A stretch of DNA of 64,000 bases from Gentiana macrophylla (lineage: Eukaryota; Streptophyta; Magnoliopsida; Gentianales; Gentianaceae): positions 193,387,620-193,451,619 of the forward strand of contig CM047805.1 of assembly GCA_026214975.1 (NCBI GenBank). Reading direction: 5' to 3'. Below, one piece after another: positions 55,004 through 64,000 of the stretch (within the stretch, counting starts at the first letter, position 1; each line of letters begins with the position of its first letter). Both the position numbers and the translations under genes were made by a program. The notes under the pieces were generated by a model, which saw only the letters and a list, made by a program, of their open reading frames with translations, was not told the origin of the DNA and ran no database searches.

Positions 55004-56350
55004 ATGGATACATCTAGAATTAGATGTTGGCTGAATAACCCCCTGACTGACTATTTGCAAAATGCTGTTTCTAAATTTCAGGATCAAGTATTTGAAAGAT
55101 TCAGTACTACGAGTTCACATACAAATCCAGAACCTCATTTCAGTAATGATATGGATATTGACTTTAACACGTATGATGATGAATCCAGAGGATTTCCATC
55201 CCTAAGTGATCTCTCAGAAGAAGCAGAAAAGGAGTTGCTACGAGTAGCTATTTACATAGAAGAAAAACTGACTGAAACCATCATTGAAGATCCATCCATC
55301 GCAAAAGACAAACATATTGTTGAGATTCTACCCATGAGCTATGGAGGTGAAAGTGATGAGAAAATCATACTACTAGGAGCAGCACGGGCAAGTATTAATG
55401 ATAAAGGGAAGCAAGTTTTAAATGATGATGATTCCTCAAAAGAAAATTTACCTATCAAACACCAGGAGGTAATTGCACTTACATCCAGCACTCACACTGC
55501 CATGAACAATCATAGAAATGAAGACTTCAATAAAACCTTGGACATACTCATAAAGGAATTAGAGGAAATTGAAAAGAATTATAAGCATGTCAAAAAGGAG
55601 AAAAAGTTATTGAAAGCTGAAGTTTCGAGATTGAATGCTGAGATCAATTTAATCAAGGCTAATAATGGAACCAAGGTAATCCGACCAACTGGTGAACAGA
55701 CAGAAGTAACAAACATCGTAGAATCATCAGTTGATCCAATCCCCAGTGTTCAGTTCAAACCTGGAAAACCATTTAGAGACAAATCTGGTTTAGGGTTTGT
55801 TAATCAGTATAATTCTAAGTTCAGACCAAGTTCATTTGCAATGAAATTTGTGATCGCACAATGATCGAGAACTCGTAAAATCGATAAAATTTTAGAATCG
55901 ACAAAAACTCAAAGATGACCAAATGCATAAACTGACAGAACTGAAAAATCAGTTGGTAAGAAGCACCAAACCAACAGAATTTACAGGAAGGCTCAAAAGG
56001 CTGAAAAAGGTAAAACTGGTCAGAGATCAGTAAGAAAAATCTTCAAGTCTCATCCATCTAAGAATGAAAATCATTCATGGAATAATAAACTTAGAGGGAA
56101 AGGGAGATTGTTTCCTACTGATGAAGACTGGAGTAAACAATCACATCAGTTCCACAAACTGAACAAACCAAAAACCATTAGGACAAAACAGCAAGAATTT
56201 GTGAAAACTGACTTTACTCAGTCAAAATATCAAGAGAGGTATAAAGTCAAAAATAAAATTGTATCATCTAAAACTAATCAGTTAGGACCCAAACAAATAT
56301 GGGTACCGAAAATCTCTCATTCTGTTTTGCAGGAGAATATCGCTAACTGA
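55004..56350 (+). pseudogene. gag: Element F gag, N-terminal domain missing
   Basis: Starts MDTSRIRCWLNNPL at 55,004 but lacks the FDGxNYxxWK capsid start seen in C. Recognisable parts are an acidic linker, a coiled coil (LIKELEEIEKNYKHVKKEKK, about residues 180-220), the tail SGLGFVNQYNSKFRP, then stops (55,862, 55,916, 55,931) in an otherwise continuous frame, a basic segment and GPKQIWVPKIS at the end. The WVPK block is followed by TCTGTTTTGCAG (56,321-56,332), like element C. Capsid function is lost; only the RNA-binding and spacer end remains. Confidence 0.7.
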
Positions 56351-56729
56351 GAACTGAACAGGTGTGATTCATAAAACTGAGTTGTATTCACAACTGACTT
56401 TTTGAATTCAGTATAAGTACAAGTCTGAACATGTACAGCTGGAGATACACCACATCTACCCTACTTACTACTGTCTAGCTACGGATGTCAAGAAAATATG
56501 TGATCTTCTTCAATCTCAACCGTCCATCTTTTCCACTCAACTCATTTTCGCAATCTCAAAACATTTATGAAAAGACGTTTTGAGTCCCACTCAATTCTTA
56601 ACTACCTTTGCTACAAATTATAAATAGCCTAGAATTTTCTTTTATAATTCTCCACACTCGAATTTTGAATCTATTTCGTTATTCTCTAAATCTCCGAGTT
56701 TTCAAATTCTCAATCAAATCCAGAAAACA
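56351..56729 (+). promoter_or_regulatory. Internal promoter-like spacer before accessory ORF
   Basis: TATAAATA at 56,619-56,626 is 104 bp before the ATG, followed by a pyrimidine-rich, AUG-free leader. Together these look like a core promoter and 5' UTR, so the accessory ORF may be expressed from its own transcript. Inference from sequence only. Confidence 0.5.
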
Positions 56730-59700
56730 ATGACGTCTACTCATATTGAACCTGGAATGATCATTTCTCTTGATCAGTTTATTGCAAAATATACTTATCA
56801 AACTCTAGCCAAAGTTATTGCAACAAAAATACAGCAAATCAAAGGATTGGATGCCGTATTCAACATCAATCTGAAGAGTGTATGTCTGGAGAGCATTGGA
56901 GACTTCTATGAATTTGGAAGTACAGCTCTAGAAGGAGAGGGCCCACACATATTTACCACAACTGTCAATGGTAAGCAGATCAAAGTTACTGAAGACCTAA
57001 TTACAGAGATTTTTGGGTTCAACAAATCTGGAGGAACGGCAGCCATCAAGTTGACTAAAGAACAGAAGGAAATTTTTTGAAAAGATATAGCAATTGATGT
57101 AGACTACACAATTTCACAGACCGGGAGCACAAGTTTACTCAAACCGGAATTCAATTTTCTCACCAAGATGTTAGCAAATTGCATAATTGGAAATGCAGGA
57201 AACTTTAGCAATCTCTCTGGAGCAAAATTTGATTTATTATATGTTATTTGGTATGGAGAAAATTTCAACTGGCAGAGATATATGTTTGATCAATTAGTGG
57301 AACAATCAATTGACACACCCAAAAAGAAGACCGATGTCAAGAAAGGTCAATTCTATCACAAGAAGACTCTTGCAGTGGTGGTCCAAAGAATACTCGATCA
57401 TTTTGGAATCGCAAAGAGGAAAGAAACATCGATTGACGATGGGAAGATTGTTATTAAAGAAGAAAAGTCTGGAAAAAGGAAAGCTGAAGGTTCTGTGAGT
57501 GAACCTAAAAAGAAGAAAAGCAGGAAGTTGAAGAAAGTTGTAACCAGAGATGAAGCCTTGGGACAGGTTGAAGAATTAAAGAAAAGAAGGAAAAATTTAG
57601 AAGATTCAGTAAAAGACAAATCTGATCTTGTCTCACCAACACAAGTCACTACTTCAGTTGTTGAAGATTCAGCACAAATAGTGAGAACTGAAGTTACTCT
57701 TACCGAATCTGTTCCAACATCTGTAACTGAAGTTTTACCAATTCAAGAGCTAGTCACACATTCACAAGAAATCGAAATGACAAAGGAAACTGAAGTTGTC
57801 AACAGAGAATAGAATGTTGAAGCTGACTTACAGAAGGAAGCTGACACTCGGAGGGAACAGACCCTGAGAGTTGAGCATGACGATGAAGGATTTGACAGTG
57901 AAGAAAGGTTAATTGACAAAGCAACGATGGACATGCTTTTGTTACTTTCAAAATCTAAATCCACACCTCAAAAATCTGCTTCCAGATTAGAATTTGAGGA
58001 ATCAGTCAAAGAATTTTCAGCTTCTCACTCTGAAGATAAAGGAGCTGAAGTAGAATCAAGATCGACTAGAGTCATTCACCTCGATGAGCTGGTCCATGAA
58101 GAAGAACTCCATGAATCCATGATGAAAGAAGTTCCAGTTACTGAATTAGAACTTGAGCCTGTTGGAGAACAAGTTGCTGAAGAACTTGTTAGTGACAAAA
58201 ATTTGGAAACTGAGCCGATAATCTCAGTTTCAGCCATTGAAAAATGTACATCAGTCATCTTAGTCACTGCCGAGGGAGGAACCAGCAAAACTGACCCAAT
58301 GCAAACTGAAGATATAATGAGAACTGGAGATATTCTAGATGTTGACCAGGAGATCTCAAGAGGATCTGAAGAGATTGTTACTCAATCTAAGTTCTCAACT
58401 GATCATGGAGAACTGATGTCAGCTGATTATGAGCGATTGCTCAATTATCAAATCTGGATATTCGGTTCTATCGCCAATCAAAGGAATCAGCTAGCAGAAA
58501 TGGAAGTTACTAAAAAATGGGTATTTGATCTCTACAACATTACCAATCTATCAGAAATGATCAATACCGATGAATTCTTGAATCAAGGATATGCGCTGAT
58601 CAGCAATAGTTATTGGAAAGAAGCCACAGCTGGTGGAAGTTCCAAAGAGGGTGATGATGATGATTCTCAGGAAGATCCTAATTTGCAGAAATGGGATATT
58701 TGCCTCTTTACAAGAAAAGAAGACTGAAACTGATCAGAATACTAATGATGATTCTAGTAATTCTAAAGAAAGCAGTGAAATTTCTACTTCTAGAACTGTA
58801 TCTGTTGAACAAGAAAAAGATGAAGGAGGTTATCAATTTCCTACTGATAAGTCTATGCTAGAAATAGCAAGAACTGTGGCAAACATGGCTGGAGAAGAAT
58901 CTGATGAAGAATTTAACATACAAATATCACCTGCAAGAAATGTTGATCAATCAAGTCTAGAAGAAATTAGAAAACAATCTGAAGAAAGAAGAAGATCGGC
59001 AGAATACAAAGAAAAACTGAAGCAAGTTGTTCTCTCACCACTGAAGCAAGCTAAATCAACTGAGGCTGAGACAAGCAAAGCCAGTGAACAACAAGCTGGA
59101 AGCTCAAAAGGCATGCCAACTCAGGTTGATCTCATTAAATTTTATCATAATGAGATAATCAGAATTCAGAAGGACGATAACAGTTTGTTTGGAAAAGTTC
59201 TAAAGTCCTTAGAGGCTAGCAAAAATGAAAGAAGCGAACTTGAAAAGAAGATGGATATCATCACTGGTAACTGTCAAGACACTCTGATTGAGCTTCGAAA
59301 GACAACCATTGAAAACGATGCAAGTAGAGATGAAACCCAAGATAGATGGGAATGTATTCTCAATAATCTGGTTGACAGAATGACACTAATGGAAAATGGC
59401 ATGAAGGACTTAGTTGTAGCTCAAACCATTTTGGCATCAACTCAGCAGAATCTAAACAATTACATCAAAAGCCTGATTGATAAAGATGATGTCAATAAGG
59501 GGGAAAGTTTGGACATCTTAAAAGTCCATGCAACTGAGATGCCACAAGTCCTTGCAAACATTGATGATAAACTGACTGAACTAAAGAAAGCTAGAGGAGA
59601 ATTCACTGATGAGGAAATGGAGCTGATTGCTAAATACTCAGAGCCAACTGGTAAAAGAATTGGCATGGATTCTTGTCTCTACAGTTTATTCAAAAATCTA

Positions 59701-60060
59701 CCAGTCAGAGAAGAAGAATCAAGACAAGAATCTCTAGAAATATTTCTACATATACAAAAGATTATCATGCATTACTAGAACAAACTTAAGAAATGGGAAA
59801 AGAATGGTACTCTAGATAAAGAATCAAATAAGATTGAAATGGCTGAACCTGAATTTGTTCAGAGTCTACTAAAAACAACCACCACTGAAAGGCTGAGGAC
59901 ATATGTTTTTACTTTTGCTATTCTTTTCAAAAGCAAATTCTTCGGCAAGCATAAATTATCTGAATCATGGAACATATGGGCAAGCATCCATGGAATCGAA
60001 AGCACAACAACAAATGATGCTATGAGGAATGTTGCTGATGTAAGAAGTAATATCACCGGA
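56730..60060 (+). pseudogene. Accessory ORF of element F, about 1,110 codons, function unknown
   Basis: Start at ATG 56,730 (MTSTHIEPGMIISLDQFIAK). The globular N-terminus (residues 1-230: GDFYEFGSTALEGEGPHIFT, NGKQIKVTEDLITEIFGF, YHKKTLAVVVQRILDHFGI) recalls the 'putative plant transposon protein' region (PF20167-like) found in retroelement accessory ORFs. A Lys/Arg patch (EPKKKKSRKLKK, near residue 257) could be a nuclear signal. A Glu/Ser/Thr-rich acidic linker follows, then coiled coils (about residues 750-960) and a C-terminal segment cut by element G. Lesions: TGA 57,078, TAG 57,810, a frameshift near 58,690, TAG 59,776. No catalytic motif or membrane segment. The family link is weak. 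Confidence 0.65.
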
Positions 60061-61789
60061 TGGATCAAGATCCACCCTATTACGCAGATAAATAATAAAT
60101 CTAAGCTATGAGGGGGTTAGATTGCTTACCAGTTTATGGTGAATAAACTCCAAAAACAATCTTCAATCCAAGATCCAAGCTAGATGAGAAGCCACAGTCT
60201 TCCAACGTGTGTCTCCAAGCACCACCAGGTGGATGGTGTTTCAAGCCGTTTGACCTCCTCGATATGCTACCGGAATAATCCCGAGGATTATTCAACTCAA
60301 AACCCTAAGTAAATAGCCAAAAAAATCCAAGCTAATTTACTCCCAAATATGCGTGATATGTGATGTGTCAAAAGGCTTGGTAGGACTCTCTTTAAATAGG
60401 AGAGTAATCCTTGTCCTCCAAGGATTTAATAATTAACCAATAATTATTAAATTAATCCTTTTCCTTAAGATGATAAATCTAAAATATTCCTAAATTAATT
60501 AGGATATACAAAATATTTTCTTTTCCTTAAATTATTTAACACATAAATAATTTAATCACATGTCTTATTATTTATTAAGAAAACTAATTTCCCAACAAAT
60601 AATAATACACAAAATGCGCCACCTACACCTAATCAATTAGGTCATCCGCACCTTTCATTTATTTGGGCCGAGTCCACGAAAAATTTCTTTTCCATGTATT
60701 TAATTATCTAGTCCAACTAAACAATTAATCCACATATCAATTAAATATTCCAATCCAACTATTTAATTATAATTGAGGTGAAACGATGGGAAAACATATG
60801 CTATGTTAGGAGCCACGTCGGGGACCATGGACCCATATTCAGTAGCTACAATAAAATAAATAAAATTATTCGTCAAACCGAACAATTATATTCAATCTAT
60901 TAATTCCGGGATTACACCACCATAAACCCGAAACTGAACTCTGCCGAATATAGATAACTTACACTCAACCATGAGTTGATAAGGTGTCCACTGATATAAT
61001 CATTACATACGGATAAATCCTCCATAGACTGTTCATTTCGATTCGGGATATCTCCGTAGACCCTTCTTCAAACCTCTTATCCTTATTTACCATTAACCCC
61101 TAGTGATCAATTAGTTCATAACTAATGTAATATGAACTCCGCGGATCGATCAGTTTCTAGAATTAACAAATAAGGGAACTGTCTGTCTACTTCCCGAGGG
61201 AAGGAATGGATTCCATATCTGTGATATCACAGACTACTCACTCATTCCAGAATAGATCCAACGAGAAGTGTTGGACCACATACTGCGAAGTGATCCTTAC
61301 TAACACATCAAACTCTACCCTAGTCTAAGCAGTTGTCTGTGATCACCTCAGGATTAAGATTAATCCATATATGATCATCTTGTGATTTGATAAGACTTCT
61401 CAATCACGGAATTATATCGAGAACTCAAATCAAATCGGTCCAGCCCTATATGATTATCATCATATATAAATGCCCCACTAGGTACCCTATTACCGACAGT
61501 CCGGATAAGACTGTCACTCCGTAAAGTGTTTTGGGCGCATTATTAGCATATTAATCATGAGACCCGTACTCAGATTAATCAACGCTACGGACTAAGTTAA
61601 TTTTAAGTACATCTCACTAACTCAATCCTCTTGTGTATAGCCATACACTGAGTTATGTGATTACATAAACGAGGTACTTAGGGTTTTCAGTAGTGTCTTA
61701 ATTATAAGCATACATGCATATAATAAGATGAATTATCAATTCTGTCCTAAAACAATTAGATAATTGTCTTTCAGGCACTACACCTAACA
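60061..61789 (-). repeat. Element G 3' LTR (about 1,729 bp)
   Basis: Minus reading begins TGTTAGGTGTAGTGCC after the purine tract; the far end is placed at ...TCTTGATCCA (60,061), where accessory-ORF similarity stops. A TATTTAAA box (minus) near 60,395 precedes AGAGAGTCCTACC. The outer boundary is a judgement because no second LTR or target duplication can be seen. Confidence 0.65.
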
Positions 61790-61802
61790 ATCTCCCACTT
61801 GC
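61790..61802 (-). other. Polypurine tract of element G
   Basis: Minus reading GCAAGTGGGAGAT immediately before the LTR. A similar GTGGGAGAATGTTG lies at about 61,875-61,862, possibly a second tract. Confidence 0.7.
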
Positions 61803-64000
61803 ACGAAAGGCTAATGGATTAATTGTTTTAGAGCACACCCCTTTATATCTATATCTACAACATTCTCCCACTTTCTCAAAACAATCGAGACGTATCCCTC
61901 TAATCTGTACCCTCCAAGCGCATCTTAGTAATTCATCCTTCCAAGCACGACCGGAGTGTGCCGCCGCAGGGTAGGTCAGTGACCCGGCACGTACTTAGAA
62001 TCCGAATACCATGTGACTTGGTACACTGATCAGGTAGGTTGGCGGCTTGGGTCAATCTTTGGGATCGAAACGTCGTCTTTCGACCTAATCCGGTGGTACA
62101 CTTTCAATATGCCTTTGAGTCAACACTGAGGACAAGATCTACCTAACGATCATCCTTAATCCGACCTAAAGTCAGAATCAGTATCATCACTTATATTCTA
62201 GTTTGCACCTGAATATACTAGCATATTATTCCTCATTCTCCCGAAGAGACTTGAGGATTGACTAAACATCCCATTTAGTATTCATCTGCAGGTTTAGATA
62301 ACCATTCCTGAGAGGTAGGGTAGACTACATCGTTGAATGTTGCATAAATGCAAGAATATCTTAACTAGGTGAATAGATGGGATTGCCAATGATCGATTCT
62401 TGAGAATTTGAGCGAATCAAATCCTTTAGAATGAATCCCGATGGCATGTCAGACTCTGACTTCTGATAAAACACCTATCTTGTTCCCAACTGTTTCAGTG
62501 TTACCATTCACAAACACTAATCTACATACTACTTTACTAATATCGAAGCCCAGTCTACGAAAGACTTATCAATATTGTGGTCAAGTCCATATATTAAAAT
62601 ATATGACATTGAAATGACCTAGAGGTTTGCTTTAATCCCCAAAGGATATAAGCTATGGCAAGTCTCGCAAAAAGGTCTTAGGGAATCACACCTATTTTCT
62701 GCTTTGTAACGAATCCGTTATTTGTTCTTTGCTAAAACCCTTATGTTCTGAATGAGTTCAGATTCCGTTGTTCGGCAAGGAAGTCTTAGGGAATCACCCC
62801 TATTTCCTGCTTTCTAACGAAATCAAGAAGACTGAGTGGTAAGAGAGATCACGGTCTGGTTAACTCTCTACCTTTTAAGGAATCATCCTTAAATTACTTA
62901 GCTTTGCGTTGAAAGTTAAACTTTCCTATTCATTCGACTCTTCTCCGTGTAGTTCCAATTACTCCCACTGGGCCTGAGATACTCAGGTGGTTCTACAAGA
63001 GTTTCAACAGAACTGGAGTATCAAACTCCATTCACAGGGTTATGGCTTTTAAACCAACCTCTATGATCATGATCCTACACAGCCCATAAAGGACTATAGG
63101 TCATCAATCTACCTTATAGACCGTAAGGTCCTGCAATGGGTAATGGACAAACCATACTCCCACTACGTTCGGGGTGGATCGATATACTGATCTAGTTTAG
63201 TAGTTTTTAATATTTTTATCACCAACTGCCGGTGTTGGATGTGGACTGAACAAATCAGTTAGTAACATCTTGAGTACAAATACTTCATGTTCTAAGTTTG
63301 TTATTTTATAGACTCTATCAGACTGAGTTTGACAGCTTAACCGTCATTCTCTGATTTTACGAGTTTTATAACCAACCTTTACTCAATGCATCAAGATATT
63401 TCACGATCTGAACGTGTACGCAAAATTTCCTGTCCTACCTTCAAGCACTCGGGGCTAAATGCCTCTATTTACGGAAGTGGGGTGAACCGAATTCACTCCT
63501 TATCCATAAATGCGTAGGCATCTTTTAGGTAGACTTCTCGGTTTTTCGTTACAACGTAAACCGTTATTTTTGCAACCAATATCTTAAATGAGTTCAGCAG
63601 CATATCGTAGTACATTAATAACTATATAAGGCAAATTTATGGTATATCCTTTAGTGAAAACATTTCACTGGGAGGCAGGCCGAGCATCAGTCCCGAAGAC
63701 TACACAATAACCTATTTCTGAGAGTGGAATACTCTATCTCTGGTGAAATCAGAGATTTTCTCCAAATATTTTGGATAAACTTACCGGAGTCTCGAATAGT
63801 TGTCAGACAAGATGTCACTACTTCAAAAGCTCCCACTAGCTTATACCTTTCATATGACCCCGAAGGTTGTTATGAACAAGCTATGTTACTTCTTTAAATC
63901 TATTATTACCCTTTCCTGATTGAAAGGAAACTTAGTCATTGTTCCTTTGAGACAGTGTTCCTGTGACTGGGAGATTGGAATCACCCTAAGCCAGTCTTCA
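61803..64000 (-). other. Element G interior, non-coding
   Basis: No frame of useful length on either strand and no gag-pol similarity. Contains a dispersed direct repeat of about 42 bp (62,672-62,713 and 62,780-62,821, GTCTTAGGGAATCAC...). The absence of even decayed pol next to the 3' LTR suggests a LARD-like non-coding interior rather than decay. Confidence 0.5.
62672..62821. repeat. Two copies of a 42-bp repeat, 108 bp apart
   Basis: Both copies read (AA)G(G)TCTTAGGGAATCAC.CCTATTT.CTGCTTT.TAACGAA with a few changes. Confidence 0.75.

Larger units (their letters stand above)
53139..60060 (+). mobile_element. Element F: Sirevirus-like element, gag tail plus accessory ORF, no pol
   Basis: The order is LTR, Met-type primer site (same variant as C), truncated gag ending in the WVPK block, a promoter-like spacer, and a 3.3-kb accessory ORF, cut at 60,060 by the LTR of G. 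No protease, integrase or RT is present between gag and the accessory ORF. The 3' LTR is outside the window. Sireviruses can carry an extra ORF after pol, so F looks like a pol deletion that kept both flanks. Confidence 0.78.
60061..64000 (-). mobile_element. Element G: copia-type element, 3' LTR and non-coding interior (partial)
   Basis: Minus-strand element whose 3' LTR (61,789-60,061) is preceded by GCAAGTGGGAGAT, the polypurine tract typical of many plant copia elements. The interior continues off the right edge and has no ORF over 2.2 kb. It inserted into the accessory ORF of F, so G is younger than F. Confidence 0.7.

Noticed and set aside
56730..60060. Host gene captured by a retrotransposon
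   Set aside because: No exon remnants or host-protein similarity visible to me; the accessory-ORF explanation is simpler. Kept open in the findings.
62990..63470. Decayed copia RNase H upstream of element G's LTR
   Set aside because: No KPL or other RNase H-terminal motif in any minus-strand frame; stops are frequent.
1..64000. tRNA, rRNA, 5S-bearing Cassandra element, CRISPR or bacterial-type operon
   Set aside because: No cloverleaf with A/B boxes, no 5S internal control region, no spaced direct-repeat array and no operon structure were seen on reading.

Overview
This 64 kb window is intergenic DNA of a flowering plant, probably a eudicot with a large repeat-rich genome. I infer this from the retroelement lineages present (Athila, Tat, Ale-like copia, Sirevirus), the GT-AG introns, hAT and MULE remnants, and the AT-rich composition. 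I found no intact host gene, tRNA, rRNA or CRISPR array. Almost every base I can assign lies in a transposable element, and most coding regions are broken by stops or frameshifts.

Layout, left to right. (1) 1-700: LTR-like copia segment read leftward. (2) 945-10,500, minus strand: element B, an Athila-like derivative keeping only an LTR, primer site, protease and post-protease region. A young non-autonomous LTR element, A (2,433-8,131), sits inside its protease gene with a perfect 5-bp target duplication. (3) 10,500-18,944: a decayed Tat element with gag, protease, RT, two RNase H domains and integrase, plus an antisense intron-containing ORF; its upstream end is cut by a hAT terminus. (4) 19.1-21.4 kb: 5' region and first exons of a FAR1/MULE-type transposase, truncated. 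(5) 21,410-31,382: element C, a pol-less Sirevirus with 3.1-3.6 kb LTRs and only gag. (6) 31,383-35,678 and 47,462-47,760, minus strand: an Ale-like copia element carrying two hAT MITEs and split by element D. (7) 35,679-47,461, minus strand: element D, a full-length but broken Athila with two 1,709-bp LTRs. (8) 48,776-51,455: element E, an Athila LTR, leader and gag start, then a 100-N gap and an RNase H scrap. (9) 51.46-53.14 kb: end of a copia LTR and non-coding interior. (10) 53,139-60,060: element F, a Sirevirus-like element with an LTR, a gag tail and a long accessory ORF that has its own TATA box, but no pol. (11) 60,061-64,000, minus strand: element G, a copia-type 3' LTR and non-coding interior.

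Two themes run through the window. First, pol-less parasites sit near possible helpers: A shares its 3' interior with D and its LTR with E, and C and F both lose sequence just after the same gag end. Second, three families each carry their own short inverted-repeat word, scattered through LTRs and leaders: GGACG-NN-CGTCC in A/D/E, CGGTTTACCG in B, and AACTGAG/CTCAGTT in F. Element C instead carries ten WRKY-type TTGAC cores per LTR. The best candidates for something little described are the accessory ORF of F and these family-specific words.
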